From positions 124,001 to 188,000 of the forward strand of contig NZ_LT837803.1 of assembly GCF_900174485.1 (NCBI RefSeq): a stretch of DNA of 64,000 nt, read 5' to 3'. Source of the DNA: Sterolibacterium denitrificans. Lineage in GTDB: Bacteria; Pseudomonadota; Gammaproteobacteria; Burkholderiales; Rhodocyclaceae. Positions within the stretch are counted from its first letter, which is position 1. Every line of letters begins with the position of its first letter. The notes under the pieces are model-generated. The model worked only from the letters and a program-made list of their open reading frames with translations, was not told the DNA's origin and ran no database searches. Below, in pieces: positions 54,192 through 63,154 of the stretch. A program made the translations under genes and the position numbers.

Positions 54192-55073
54192 TCAGCCCGG
54201 CCGGCAGCCGCCGCTAACCCGCACGATCCCCGCCAGATCGCGCTGCTGCTCGATCCGGCCATAGCCCGCGGCAAGCAGAAGTTCGCGCGCGGCGCCGACC
54301 TGGTCGAAGCCGTGTTCGAAGAGCAGCCAGCCGGCGGGATGCAGATGGGCCGGCGCTTCGGCCGCGATGCGGCGCAGAGCGTCGAGTCCATCCGCGCCGC
54401 TGGCCAACGCGCACAGCGGCTCGAAACGCAGGTCGCCCTGACGCAGATGCGGATCGGCCTCGGCGATATAGGGCGGATTGCTGACGATCAGATGGTAGCG
54501 CTCACTGCCGCACCGGGACGCCAGCGCGGCGAACCAATCGCTCTCCAGCAGTTCGACGCGGGCGCCGAGAGCCTGCGCGTTCCGGCGGGCAATGGCCAGC
54601 GCTTCACCCGACGCATCGAGGGCGGTGACGCGGGCATCCGGCCGTTCCAGCGCCAGGCTGATGCCGATGCAGCCGCTGCCGCAGCCCAGATCGAGGATGC
54701 GCGGCGCGGCGATGCCGGCAACCTTGGCGAGCGCCAGTTCGACCAGCAGTTCGGTTTCCGGACGCGGGATCAGCACGCCGGGCGCAACGAAGAAATCGCG
54801 GCCATAGAATTCGCGCCGGCCGGTCAGGTAGGCCATCGGCTCGCCGGCGGCGCGACGGGCGACGAGCGCCGCGTAGGCCGCTGCCACAGCGGCATCGAGC
54901 GGATACTCTGGATGCGCGACCAGCGCGCTGGCGCTCAGGCCGCTGAGGTGCTGCAGCAGCAAACGCGCTTCCAGCCGGCCGATACGCTGCGCCGCCGCCT
55001 GCATGGCCGCGCCCATATCCACGCCAGTTTCCACCGGCGCGCAGGCCGGTGCGTCCGCTCGCTCAGTCGCCAT
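54192..55073 (-). CDS. prmC: Peptide chain release factor N5-glutamine methyltransferase
   Basis: A 293-residue SAM-dependent methyltransferase that modifies the GGQ glutamine of release factors. Motif I is [14 protein letters not shown], and the NPPY motif appears as VSNPPYIAE; residues 80-120 have [17 protein letters not shown], characteristic of PrmC. It overlaps the end of prfA by 11 bp, in the standard prfA-prmC order, so coupling is clear. Methylation of PrfA, the upstream product, is a fair assumption. N-terminal helical domain intact. Confidence 0.94.
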   Translation of the reverse strand: MATERADAPACAPVETGVDMGAAMQAAAQRIGRLEARLLLQHLSGLSASALVAHPEYPLDAAVAAAYAALVARRAAGEPMAYLTGRREFYGRDFFVAPGVLIPRPETELLVELALAKVAGIAAPRILDLGCGSGCIGISLALERPDARVTALDASGEALAIARRNAQALGARVELLESDWFAALASRCGSERYHLIVSNPPYIAEADPHLRQGDLRFEPLCALASGADGLDALRRIAAEAPAHLHPAGWLLFEHGFDQVGAARELLLAAGYGRIEQQRDLAGIVRVSGGCRPG

Positions 55074-56145
55074 CGGACAACGCGGCGAGCAACTCGGCCT
55101 GGTGCTCGGCGATGAGGCCGTCGATCAGTTCATCGAGATCGCCGTTCATGATGGCGTCGATCTTGTAGAGCGTCAGATTGATGCGGTGATCCGTCACCCG
55201 GCCCTGCGGGAAGTTATAGGTGCGGATGCGCTCGGAACGGTCGCCGCTGCCGATCAGGCTCTTGCGCTCGGAGGCGATCTTCGCGGCCTGCGCGCGCTCC
55301 TGCCGGTCCTTCAGGCGGGCGGCGAGCACGGCCATGGCCTGGGCCTTGTTACGATGCTGCGAGCGGTCGTCCTGGCATTCGACGACCAGGCCCGTGGGCA
55401 GGTGGGTGATGCGCACGGCCGAGTCGGTCTTGTTGATGTGCTGTCCGCCCGCGCCCGAGGCGCGAAAGGTGTCGATGCGCAGCTCGCTCGGGTTGAGGTC
55501 GATTTCACCCAGCGCGTCGGCTTCCGGCAGCACGGCGACGGTGCACGCCGAAGTGTGGATGCGGCCCTGGGTTTCGGTGACCGGCACGCGCTGCACGCGG
55601 TGGCCGCCGGATTCGAACTTGAGTCTTGAATACGCCCCGCTGCCATTGATGCGGACGATGACTTCGCGGTAGCCGCCGAGTTCGGATTCATTCGCCGAAA
55701 TGATCTCGACCTGCCAGCGATTCCGCTCGGCATAGCGCGTGTACATGCGCAGCAGATCGCCGGCAAACAGCGCCGACTCGTCGCCGCCGGTGCCGGCGCG
55801 GATTTCCAGGAAGAGATTGCGCTCATCGTTGGGATCGACGGGCAGCAAGGCCTGCTGCAATTCGTTCTCGACGCGCGCGAGCGCTTCCTCGCAGCGCAGG
55901 ATTTCCTCCTCGGCAAGCGCTTTCATCTCCGCATCGGCCAGCATCTGCCCGGCGGCGCGCAGATCGTCTTCCAGCTTTCGGTATTCGACATGGAGCGCGA
56001 CGACCTCGCTGACTTCGGCATGTTCGCGCGACAGCTTGCGATAGTGGTCGATGTCGCGCGTGGCGGTTTCCTCGCCGAGCAGCAGGTCGAGCTCGCCGAG
56101 ACGTTCGCTGAGACTGTCGAGTTTGTGGCGGATGCTCGGTTTCAT
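55063..56145 (-). CDS. prfA: Peptide chain release factor 1
   Basis: A 360-residue RF1. The GGQ motif is in [18 protein letters not shown] near residue 230, and the codon-recognition PxT-type segment lies around residue 185. Full length for the family. It recognises UAA and UAG stop codons. It overlaps prmC by 11 bp and lies 75 bp downstream of hemA, in the conserved order hemA-prfA-prmC. Confidence 0.97.
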   Translation of the reverse strand: MKPSIRHKLDSLSERLGELDLLLGEETATRDIDHYRKLSREHAEVSEVVALHVEYRKLEDDLRAAGQMLADAEMKALAEEEILRCEEALARVENELQQALLPVDPNDERNLFLEIRAGTGGDESALFAGDLLRMYTRYAERNRWQVEIISANESELGGYREVIVRINGSGAYSRLKFESGGHRVQRVPVTETQGRIHTSACTVAVLPEADALGEIDLNPSELRIDTFRASGAGGQHINKTDSAVRITHLPTGLVVECQDDRSQHRNKAQAMAVLAARLKDRQERAQAAKIASERKSLIGSGDRSERIRTYNFPQGRVTDHRINLTLYKIDAIMNGDLDELIDGLIAEHQAELLAALSDGD

Positions 56146-56220
56146 TTGGATTTGTCAGGAATGTACGGGATCGCGCCGACCGTGCGCGCCAGTGCAGGTC
56201 GCGCGGATGGCCGGACGGCG

Positions 56221-57483
56221 CTAGTCTCCGGAATGCAGACGGTAAATGCGTGACAGCGCTTGCGCCAGTTGCCTGCGCTCTTCGCCTTCGGCCTGGTTGA
56301 GCGCATGCGTCGGCGGATGCAGCAGCTTGTTGGTCAGGCCATGCGAGAGCGCTTCGAGCACCTTTTGCGGATCGTCGCCGCGCGCCAGCAGCTTCTGCGC
56401 GTGGTCCAGCTCATGGCGGCGGGTGCGCTCGGCCGTATCGCGCAGGGCGCGGATGGTCGGCACGGCCTCGCGGGCCTCCATCCAGTGAAGGAAATTGGCG
56501 ACGCGCGAGTCGATGATGCCTTCGGCCTCCACCACCGCCGCCTGACGCGATTCGAGGCCGCCTTCGACGATCTTGCCCAGATCGTCCAGGGTATACAGGA
56601 AGACGTCGGCAAGCTCGCCGATTTCGCGCTCGATGTCGCGCGGCACGGCCAGATCGACCATCACCATCGGCCGATGGCGCCGCGCCTTCAACGCGCGTTC
56701 CGCGGTACCCAGACCGATCACCGGCAACGGGCTGGCGGTGCATGAAACGATGATGTCGTACTCGGCCAGACGCAGCGGAACCTCGTCCAGACGCATGGCG
56801 TCGGCATCGAAGCGCCTGACCAGTTGGGCCGCCCGCTCGGTGGTGCGGTTGGCAATGGTGATGCGCTTGGGCTGGCAGCCGGCAAAGTGCGCCACGCAAA
56901 GCTCGATCATCTCGCCCGCGCCGATGAACAGCACCTGCTGCCCGGCGATGTCCTCGAAGATGCGCTCCGACAAATGCACGGCCGCGGCCGCCATCGAAAC
57001 GATGTTTGCGCCGATCGCCGTGGTCGAACGCACCTCCTTGGCGACGGCAAAGGAACGCTGGAACAGCTTGCCCAGCAGCGTCCCCAGCGTGCCGGCTTCT
57101 TCGGCGGTACGCGCGGCCTGCTTCATCTGGCCGAGGATCTGCGGCTCGCCGAGCACCATGGAATCCAGCCCGCTGGCCACGCGGAACATGTGACGCACGG
57201 CATCCGGCTGCGGCAGGCTGTAGAGGTAGGGTCGCAGCTTCTCGACCGGCAGGGCGTGATAGCGCGCCAGCCAGTCCGCCGTCAGGGCGACATCGCCGGC
57301 CTGGGCAGCCGAACAATACAGTTCGGTGCGATTGCAGGTCGACAGAATCGCCGCCTCGCGCAATTGCCGGTCGCGCACCAGCGCATTCAGCGCCTGCGGC
57401 AGGCTGTCCGGCTGGAACGCCACCTGTTCCCGCACGTCGAGCGGCGCGGTATGGTGATTGATGCCGAGGGCAAACAACTGCAT
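56221..57483 (-). CDS. hemA: Glutamyl-tRNA reductase
   Basis: A 420-residue GluTR that reduces glutamyl-tRNA to glutamate-1-semialdehyde, the first committed step of C5 tetrapyrrole synthesis. The start [15 protein letters not shown] is typical. The active-site cysteine is Cys50 in [10 protein letters not shown]. The NADPH domain has [12 protein letters not shown] and IANRTTERA, and the C terminus is a dimerisation helix. An open frame extends 14 codons upstream, but ATG 57483 is the family start. First gene of the prfA-prmC operon. Confidence 0.96.
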   Translation of the reverse strand: MQLFALGINHHTAPLDVREQVAFQPDSLPQALNALVRDRQLREAAILSTCNRTELYCSAAQAGDVALTADWLARYHALPVEKLRPYLYSLPQPDAVRHMFRVASGLDSMVLGEPQILGQMKQAARTAEEAGTLGTLLGKLFQRSFAVAKEVRSTTAIGANIVSMAAAAVHLSERIFEDIAGQQVLFIGAGEMIELCVAHFAGCQPKRITIANRTTERAAQLVRRFDADAMRLDEVPLRLAEYDIIVSCTASPLPVIGLGTAERALKARRHRPMVMVDLAVPRDIEREIGELADVFLYTLDDLGKIVEGGLESRQAAVVEAEGIIDSRVANFLHWMEAREAVPTIRALRDTAERTRRHELDHAQKLLARGDDPQKVLEALSHGLTNKLLHPPTHALNQAEGEERRQLAQALSRIYRLHSGD

Positions 57484-57530
57484 GAAGGGAAGCGGAATGA
57501 CCCGCTGGAAGCCTTGAAAAATCAAGGGAA

Positions 57531-57539
57531 ATTATAGCA
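57531..57539 (-). promoter_or_regulatory. Probable extended -10 promoter of hemA
   Basis: The minus strand reads TGCTATAAT, an extended consensus -10, 48 bp upstream of the hemA start. No strong -35 is seen. It should also serve prfA and prmC. Confidence 0.5.
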
Positions 57540-57672
57540 TCGGCCCTCACCCGCCCGGCTCTGCCCAACGCCTCCCGGCCAGCCGGACCGGCATGACAGG
57601 CGATGGCGGATTGGCTATGCTTGCGCTTGGCCAGCCTCCACCTTTCTCCGCCTTTCCCCATTTTTCCAATCC

Positions 57673-58563
57673 ATGCAACTCATATTGATCAGCGGCCTTT
57701 CCGGCTCCGGCAAGAGCATCGCCCTGAACGTGCTGGAGGATGCCGGCTATTTCTGCGTCGACAACCTGCCTTCGCCGCTGCTGCTGCAGCTCATCGAACA
57801 ATTGCGCAGCGAAGCCTATCGTCATGTGGCCGTCGCCATGGACATGCGCAGCGGTTCGAGCATCGCCCAACTGCCGCAGCAGATCGATGAACTGCGCCAG
57901 CAGGCCGTCGATGTCCGCTTCATCTTCCTCGATGCGCGCGAGGACGTGCTGATCCAGCGCTTCTCCGAAACCCGCCGGCGTCATCCGCTCGGCGATGCCA
58001 TCACGACGCTGGCCGAGGCGATTGCGCAGGAACGCAAGGGGCTGGAACATCTGGCCGAACTGGGGCATCGCATCGACACCAGCAATCTGCGGCCCAACGT
58101 ATTGCGCGCCTTCATCCGCGATTTTGCGGCACTCGACCGGCGCGCCGCACACACCGAAGCCGCCCAGGCCAGCCGTGCGGCGCACTTTCCACAACTGATG
58201 CTGCTGTTCGAATCCTTCGGCTTCAAGCACGGCCTGCCACTGGATGCGGACCTGGTCTTCGACGTGCGCTGCCTGCCGAATCCGCATTACGATCCGCAGT
58301 TGCGGCCGCTCGATGGCCGCGACCAGCCCGTCATCGACTTCCTCGAAGCCCAGCCGGAAGTCATGCGCATGCTTGCCGACATCCAGCGCTTCGTCGAAAG
58401 CTGGCTGCCATGTTACGTGCGCGATTCGCGCTCCTATCTGACCGTGGCCATCGGCTGTACCGGCGGCCAGCATCGTTCGGTCTTCCTCGCCGAACGCCTT
58501 GCCCTGGAATTCAGGGATGCCGCCCAGGTACTGGTACGGCACCGCGCCATGACGCCGAAATGA
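57673..58563 (+). CDS. rapZ: RNase adapter protein RapZ
   Basis: A 296-residue RapZ (YvcJ-family) P-loop protein. The Walker A GLSGSGKS is at residues 8-15, followed by [17 protein letters not shown]. The C-terminal domain includes [20 protein letters not shown], typical of the family. In enterobacteria it guides RNase E to the GlmZ sRNA; elsewhere it may sense a nucleotide. It is divergent from hemA across 189 bp and its stop is 18 bp before the NusG-II gene. Confidence 0.95.
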   Translation: MQLILISGLSGSGKSIALNVLEDAGYFCVDNLPSPLLLQLIEQLRSEAYRHVAVAMDMRSGSSIAQLPQQIDELRQQAVDVRFIFLDAREDVLIQRFSETRRRHPLGDAITTLAEAIAQERKGLEHLAELGHRIDTSNLRPNVLRAFIRDFAALDRRAAHTEAAQASRAAHFPQLMLLFESFGFKHGLPLDADLVFDVRCLPNPHYDPQLRPLDGRDQPVIDFLEAQPEVMRMLADIQRFVESWLPCYVRDSRSYLTVAIGCTGGQHRSVFLAERLALEFRDAAQVLVRHRAMTPK

Positions 58564-58581
58564 AGCAGTGAACGCCACGGG

Positions 58582-58959
58582 ATGAGGAATCGACTGCACC
58601 TGCTGAAGCCGGGCGACTGGCTGGTACTGCTGCTCGCGGCCGCCTGCTGCGCGGCCTTGCTGCCGCTATTGTGGCGTGGCGGCGCGGTGCAGAAAGCAGT
58701 CGTGCGCAGCAATGGGCAGATCGTCGCCGAACTGGGAATCGATGCGGCACGGCATTACGAAGTCAGCGGCCCGCTCGGCATCACGGTGATCGAGATTCAG
58801 CCCGGCCGCGCCCGCGTGCTGTCCGACCCCGGACCGCGCCAGTATTGCGTGCGCCAGGGCTGGCTGACGCGCGCCAACGCCATCGCCATCTGCGCGCCCA
58901 ATCAGGTCAGCCTGACGCTGGTCGGACGCGAGCAGGCTTACGACAGCCTGAGTTACTGA
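58582..58959 (+). CDS. NusG domain II-containing membrane-anchored protein
   Basis: A 125-residue protein. An N-terminal hydrophobic helix (about residues 10-33) precedes a beta-rich NusG-domain-II-like region with QPGRARVLSDPGPRQYCVRQGWL and ANAIAICAPNQVSLTL. Two cysteines (about residues 92 and 107) may form a disulfide or bind a cofactor. Proteins of this kind often precede Gx-transporter/quinone-related genes; none follows here because the 6S RNA comes next on the other strand. Function unknown. The gene is 18 bp after rapZ. Confidence 0.75.
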   Translation: MRNRLHLLKPGDWLVLLLAAACCAALLPLLWRGGAVQKAVVRSNGQIVAELGIDAARHYEVSGPLGITVIEIQPGRARVLSDPGPRQYCVRQGWLTRANAIAICAPNQVSLTLVGREQAYDSLSY

Positions 58960-58980
58960 ACTTGCCGCATGAAACACGGC

Positions 58981-59015
58981 GGCACGGCAGTCCGGACTTT
59001 CCGAACTTCCGTGCC
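58981..59015. terminator. 16-bp hairpin between rapZ operon and 6S RNA
   Basis: Two 16-bp arms (58981-58996 and 59000-59015) with two mismatches close a 3-nt loop. It lies between the convergent NusG-II gene and ssrS and could terminate both. No long T-run follows. Confidence 0.5.
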
Positions 59016-59024
59016 GCCGAGAAG

Positions 59025-59208
59025 AAGGTCCCCCGCCTGTGCCGCTAGGCCGGCATCCTGAACCTGCGGTTCAGAGCGGCCAGCTTCCTGTCGCTTCAGG
59101 TGCCTCCGTGAAGGAGGCTCACAACGGCGACGTTGCGGTTACCAGCCAGATGCAAAGAATATTGGTTCAAGGATTCCATGACCTTGGCGAACACCGCAGG
59201 GGATGACT
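59025..59208 (-). ncRNA. ssrS: 6S RNA
   Basis: The minus strand shows the betaproteobacterial 6S pattern: a 5' CCCCTGCGGTGTTCGCC, then CCTTGAACC, GTGAGCCTCC, and a 3' AACCGCAGGTTCAGGATGCC ending in GCACAGGCGGGGG. The 5' CCCC and 3' GGGG ends form the closing stem of the long, bulged hairpin that mimics an open promoter and binds sigma70 RNA polymerase. The length of about 184 nt fits. It lies directly downstream of zapA on the same strand, the conserved location. Exact ends are uncertain by a few bases. Confidence 0.88.
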
Positions 59209-59230
59209 GCGCGCGCGCCAGGAGCAGTTG

Positions 59231-59608
59231 TTACAGCAGACTTTCCTGCTGATTCAGCACGGCATCCAGACGCGCGACCATGGCGTCGATTCTACGCACA
59301 ATTCCGGGGCTGTCAAAACTGACGCTGCCATTCTCCGCAAGGCCGGCGGACATCTCCGGGGAACCAACGCCAGAGTCGACCTTGGCCGCCGCGAGCGCCT
59401 TGTCCCTGCTCAGCAGTTCGTGCGCCAGGTTCAGCGCCGTCATCACCGCCAGACGCTCGCCGCCGCCCTTGGTACGGGTGGCGATGTCGTTCATTTTCGC
59501 CTCGACATGAGCGACCGCGGCCAGCAGCGAGTCGCGCTCCTCGGGCGCGCAGGCAACGCGATATTCGCGGCCCAGCAGGGAGATGTCGATGGTGGAATGG
59601 CTGCTCAT
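59231..59608 (-). CDS. zapA: Cell division protein ZapA
   Basis: A 125-residue FtsZ-ring-associated protein. It starts STIDISLLGREYRVACAPEERDSL, with MNDIATRTKGGGERLAVMTALNLAHELL, the family core, then a coiled-coil tail. It is a little longer than typical. A GTG four codons upstream is an alternative start. It is preceded by the ZapB-like gene with 8 bp between ATG 59608 and the ZapB stop region, and is followed by 6S RNA. Confidence 0.92.
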   Translation of the reverse strand: MSSHSTIDISLLGREYRVACAPEERDSLLAAVAHVEAKMNDIATRTKGGGERLAVMTALNLAHELLSRDKALAAAKVDSGVGSPEMSAGLAENGSVSFDSPGIVRRIDAMVARLDAVLNQQESLL

Positions 59609-59616
59609 GATGCGAA

Positions 59617-59817
59617 TCACTCGGCGTCGGCGGGGATTTTTTCCATCAGGGTTTCGAGACGGCTGCGCGTCGATTCGATTTTGGCAATCAAGGTCTGGCG
59701 CTCTTCTTCCATTTTGGCCACGCGCGAACGCAGCGCGCGATTCTCCGCGCGCAGGCTCTCGCAGTAGGCGAGAAACTGCTCGAGCTTCTTTTCCAGCAGG
59801 GCAAGGCCATTACTCAT
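59617..59817 (-). CDS. ZapB-like small coiled-coil protein (TIGR02449 type)
   Basis: A 66-residue protein, almost entirely alpha-helical with heptad pattern: LEKKLEQFLAYCESLRAENRALRSRVAKMEEERQ in part. It resembles the small coiled-coil proteins located next to zapA in beta/gammaproteobacteria and could organise the Z ring. The stop lies 8 bp from the zapA ATG. Identification is by context and composition. Its start follows a weak purine run. Confidence 0.75.
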   Translation of the reverse strand: MSNGLALLEKKLEQFLAYCESLRAENRALRSRVAKMEEERQTLIAKIESTRSRLETLMEKIPADAE

Positions 59818-59903
59818 GGGGTGGAAGTGTGTTGTAAAACACTTTTTCAGTCAAGCAGTAAGCGAAGGCAGTTAAGGTAATTTGGAGCTTGCCGTGGGGC
59901 AAG

Positions 59904-61229
59904 TTAGCCCATCGCCATTTCCTCGCGCAAGCTCTTCGCCGCCTGCCAGAACAGCAGGCTGGCGAAACCACCGAGCAGGCCCATCACCAGCATCGAATAG
60001 CGAATGGCCTCGGCGCCATAAATGGGGCCGAAGACATGATCGTTGAGCAGGCCGATCGACAGCGGCCCGAGGCCGGAACCGATCATGTTCACGACGAACA
60101 GCAGGATGGCCGCCGCCGTTGCCCGCATGTGCGGCGGCGTGACCCCCTGCACCACCGAGAACATCGGCCCGACGTACATGGCCCCCAGCGTGTAGAACGG
60201 AATGAAGCACAGCAGTGCCTGCTGCTTGTCCTGCAAGAGGACGAAGCCGACCAGGAAAGGCACGGCCGTGATCGATTGCATGGCCGGCAGGCGCATGTAC
60301 CAGCGCGTATCGCGCGCGCCGAAGCGATCGGCCAGATGACCGCCGAGCCAGGCGCCAAGACAGCCGGCAATGCCGATGGTCCAGCCCAGGTGCAGGCCGA
60401 TCTCGACAAAGGACATGTGATGCACGCGGCCAAGAAAGGCCGGGCCCCAGGTCAGGATCGCATAGCCGGCCAGCGATTGCACCGACGAGGCGAAAGCAAC
60501 GAACACGAAAGCGCGGCGCGAGCGGAGAAAAGCCAGCACTTCGGCCAGCGTCGCCTGCGGCGCAGGTGACGTGGCCGGAACAGACGGGGGGGTTTCCGAA
60601 GGGTGTTCGCCGCATTCGCGACGTTCGGAATAGCCGCGCGGCACTTCCTTCACCGTCAGGCCAACCAGCACCGCCAGTATCAGGCCGGGCAGACCGACAA
60701 TGAAAAAAGCCATGCGCCAATCATAGTTCTTCAGCAGGTAGCCGCCGGCGAGGAACGCCAGCGCGGAGCCGATATAGACGCCGGCGGCATACATCGACAG
60801 CGCCGTGGCGCGCTTTTTTGGCGGGAAATAATCCGAGATCAGGGAATGCGACGGCGGGCTGCCGCCCGCTTCTCCCACGCCCACCAGCACCCGCAGCAGT
60901 GCCAGCTCGGCAAAATTGCGCGCCAGGCCGCAGGCGGCGGTCATCCCGCTCCAGATGGTCACCGCCAGGGTGATGATCACCTTGCGCGAACCGCGATCGG
61001 CCCAGCGTGCAATGGGTATGCCGACGATGGTGTAGAAGAAGACGAAAGCGAATCCGGAAAGGAAGCCCATCGCCGTGTCGGAAACGCCGAACTCCTGCTT
61101 GATCGGCTCGATCAGCATCGCCAGGATCTGCCGATCGATGAAGTTGAAGATATAGGTGATCGACAGCAGCGAGAGAACGTACCAGGCATAGGCGCCGGGC
61201 TGCCGGGCTTGGGTTGAGGAGATGGACAT
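59904..61229 (-). CDS. MFS transporter (spinster-like family)
   Basis: A 441-residue major facilitator with 12 hydrophobic segments. Loop 2-3 shows the GIPIARWADRGSRK signature, and a GEAGGSPPSHSLISDYFPPKKRATA motif C/motif 5-like stretch appears near residue 125. The central cytoplasmic loop (about 205-230, Ser/Pro/Glu-rich) separates the two halves. It probably takes up or exports an organic solute; spinster-like members transport lipids or steroids, but substrate here is a guess. It follows the CoA-transferase gene by 36 bp and is co-transcribed with it. Confidence 0.88.
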   Translation of the reverse strand: MSISSTQARQPGAYAWYVLSLLSITYIFNFIDRQILAMLIEPIKQEFGVSDTAMGFLSGFAFVFFYTIVGIPIARWADRGSRKVIITLAVTIWSGMTAACGLARNFAELALLRVLVGVGEAGGSPPSHSLISDYFPPKKRATALSMYAAGVYIGSALAFLAGGYLLKNYDWRMAFFIVGLPGLILAVLVGLTVKEVPRGYSERRECGEHPSETPPSVPATSPAPQATLAEVLAFLRSRRAFVFVAFASSVQSLAGYAILTWGPAFLGRVHHMSFVEIGLHLGWTIGIAGCLGAWLGGHLADRFGARDTRWYMRLPAMQSITAVPFLVGFVLLQDKQQALLCFIPFYTLGAMYVGPMFSVVQGVTPPHMRATAAAILLFVVNMIGSGLGPLSIGLLNDHVFGPIYGAEAIRYSMLVMGLLGGFASLLFWQAAKSLREEMAMG

Positions 61230-61265
61230 CCGGCCTCCGGTTGGGGTTACTTGCTTCGGACGGGT

Positions 61266-62525
61266 TCAGCCCTGCGCCTTCTTCGCCCGGCGCGCCTCGC
61301 GCAACCGCAGCAATTCGGCGTAATCGGCGGCGAGGCCCTTGCTGATCAGATGGTCGATCTCGTCCTTGCCATAGCCGAGTTCGGCCAGCAGCTCGCGGGT
61401 ATGCTCACCCTGCAGCGGCGGATGCTTCTTCACGCTGACCGGCGTGCCATGGAAATGCACCGGCACGCCCGTGACCTTGAGCTCGCCCAGGGTCGGATGC
61501 CGGGTGCTGACGATCATCTTGTTGTGCAGGATCTGCGGATCCTTGACGACATCCTCGACTTCGTTGATCGGCGCGGTGAGCACATCGGCGGCGATCAGTT
61601 TCTCGACGAGTTCCTCGCGCGTGAACTTGCGCGTGCCTTCGGAGATCACGCGGTCGAGTTCGTCCTCGTTCTTCAGGCGCTGGTCGATGTTGCAGAAACG
61701 CGGATCCTGATCCCAGTCGGTGCCCAGCGCGCGGCAGATGTTGCCGAAGAATTTCTCGCCCGGCGTGGTAATGACCACGTATTTGCCATCCTTGGTCGGA
61801 TAGACGCCCGACGGCGCGAAGTAGAGGCTGCGATTGCCGGTACGTACGGGAACTTCGCCGGTCGCCAGATAACCGCCGATGGAGCTGGCCTGGGCGTGCA
61901 TCAGGGTATCGAGCAACGACACGTCGATGCGCTGGCCTTCGCCGGTGGCATCGCGTACGCGCAGGGCCGCCAGCGCGGCATTCGCCACCAAGAGCGAAGT
62001 CATCACATCCACCGCCGGGAAGCCGGTGCGCACCGGCGCACCCTTGGGCTCACCGTTGAGGCTCAACACGCCGGTATAGCCCTGGGCGAGGAAGTCGATG
62101 CCCGGCCGGCCGGCATAGGGGCCGTCGGCGCCGAAGGAGGTCACCCAGATCCAGATGATGTCCGGTTTGTGCTTCTTGATCTGCTCGTAGTTGATGCCCA
62201 GCTTGCTCATCGCCGGTTCGCGCACATTCACCACGACGATGTCGGCAGTGGCGGCCATTTTGGCGAAGACTTCCTGCGCTTCCGGCTGCTGCAGGTCGAG
62301 CACCATGGCGCGCTTGCTGCGGTTCAGGCTCAGATACGGCCCGCGCTGGTCGCCGCGCTTCGGACCCAGGTGGCGGCTCTCGTCGCCGTAGTGCGATTCG
62401 ATCTTGATGACGTCCGCCCCCATGTCGCCGAGCAGGGTGGCGCCATAGGGGCCGGCCAGCATGGTGGACAGGTCGAGGACGCGCAGGCCGGCCAACGGGC
62501 CTAGTGAGAAGTCAGGTTGGCTCAT
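61266..62525 (-). CDS. CaiB/BaiF CoA-transferase
   Basis: A 419-residue class III CoA-transferase of canonical order: GLRVLDLSTMLAGPYGATLLGDMGADVIKIES, LNRSKRAMVLDLQQ, SFGADGPYAGRPGIDF, and the catalytic-type IDVSLLDTLMHAQ region with the Asp in that segment. The C-terminal domain is full. It is probably co-transcribed with the MFS gene 36 bp downstream, which suggests uptake plus activation of one acid substrate. It is the third such enzyme in this window. The next gene upstream on the strand is the toxin. Confidence 0.92.
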   Translation of the reverse strand: MSQPDFSLGPLAGLRVLDLSTMLAGPYGATLLGDMGADVIKIESHYGDESRHLGPKRGDQRGPYLSLNRSKRAMVLDLQQPEAQEVFAKMAATADIVVVNVREPAMSKLGINYEQIKKHKPDIIWIWVTSFGADGPYAGRPGIDFLAQGYTGVLSLNGEPKGAPVRTGFPAVDVMTSLLVANAALAALRVRDATGEGQRIDVSLLDTLMHAQASSIGGYLATGEVPVRTGNRSLYFAPSGVYPTKDGKYVVITTPGEKFFGNICRALGTDWDQDPRFCNIDQRLKNEDELDRVISEGTRKFTREELVEKLIAADVLTAPINEVEDVVKDPQILHNKMIVSTRHPTLGELKVTGVPVHFHGTPVSVKKHPPLQGEHTRELLAELGYGKDEIDHLISKGLAADYAELLRLREARRAKKAQG

Positions 62526-62587
62526 GATGAAGAGTCTTTCGTTCAGTCGTGGTTCGATTTACGTGGGTTTGCTGCGTGACACGTTCT

Positions 62588-62908
62588 CTAGGATTTTTCG
62601 ATGCGCTCGATCCAGTAATCCGGCCGCCTGTGCTGATGGGATACGGCCACGATCCAGACTTCGCTCCCACGCAGCACATGACGCAGTGCATAGGGAAACC
62701 GGGCCATCACATAGCGTCGTACATCGTCGAGTTCGATAGGAAACAAGGTTGGATTTCGGGCGATGCGGGCCACGGCATCCCTCATGTCGCGCTTGAATCG
62801 CAAACCCAGTCCGGGCTGCTGGTGCTCGTACCAATCGCACGCATCGCTCAGTTCATGCGCAGCGAACTCGGCGAAGCGAATTCGCAGTACGCGGTTAGTC
62901 GTCGCCAA
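62588..62908 (-). CDS. RelE/ParE-type toxin
   Basis: A 106-residue protein of the RelE/ParE fold: LRIRFAEFAAHELSDACDWYEHQQPGLGLRFKRDMRDAV, then PTLFPIELDDVRRYVMARFPYALRHV and the final VSHQHRRPDYWIER. The central RRYVMARFPYAL strand is typical of ParE/RelE toxins, but the key RelE catalytic residues are uncertain, so ParE-like inhibition of gyrase is possible. It overlaps the antitoxin stop by 14 bp, as in many type II pairs. Confidence 0.88.
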   Translation of the reverse strand: MATTNRVLRIRFAEFAAHELSDACDWYEHQQPGLGLRFKRDMRDAVARIARNPTLFPIELDDVRRYVMARFPYALRHVLRGSEVWIVAVSHQHRRPDYWIERIEKS

Positions 62909-63101
62909 GAATATCCTCAGCGGGTAGCAATTTCATTAGGCCGTCATCGCAGGCGCAAGCGCGCCGGTGTGCTTCCTCCGCCCATGCCTGTTCGATTTCC
63001 GGGTCGGATTTGTCCAGGCTTTGCATGATCGATTCAGCAATCTCGTAGCGATCTTCTGCCTTGAGCTGCAATGCCATGTCGATGATTTCACGCTTGCCCA
63101 T
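62895..63101 (-). CDS. Addiction-module antitoxin
   Basis: A 68-residue protein beginning GKREIIDMALQLKAEDRYEIAESIMQSLDKSDPEIEQAW, the pattern of the family of small addiction-module antitoxins. The conserved LxxxDRxxLxxxLLxSL-type helix and the acidic tail (AEDILGDD) are there. It is the first gene of the pair, with AAGGAG before the ATG, and should neutralise the downstream toxin by covering its active face. A palindrome at 63140-63152 may be its operator. Confidence 0.88.
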   Translation of the reverse strand: MGKREIIDMALQLKAEDRYEIAESIMQSLDKSDPEIEQAWAEEAHRRACACDDGLMKLLPAEDILGDD

Positions 63102-63139
63102 GATTGCTCCTTTCGTTCAACAAACAGCCACTTGGGCAC

Positions 63140-63152
63140 TATCGTAACGATA
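63140..63152. promoter_or_regulatory. Possible operator palindrome of the toxin-antitoxin pair
   Basis: TATCGTAACGATA is a 13-bp palindrome with a central mismatch, 39 bp upstream of the antitoxin ATG. The minus-strand -10-like GATAGT overlaps it. Autoregulation by antitoxin is common; this site is inferred. Confidence 0.4.
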
Positions 63153-63154
63153 CC

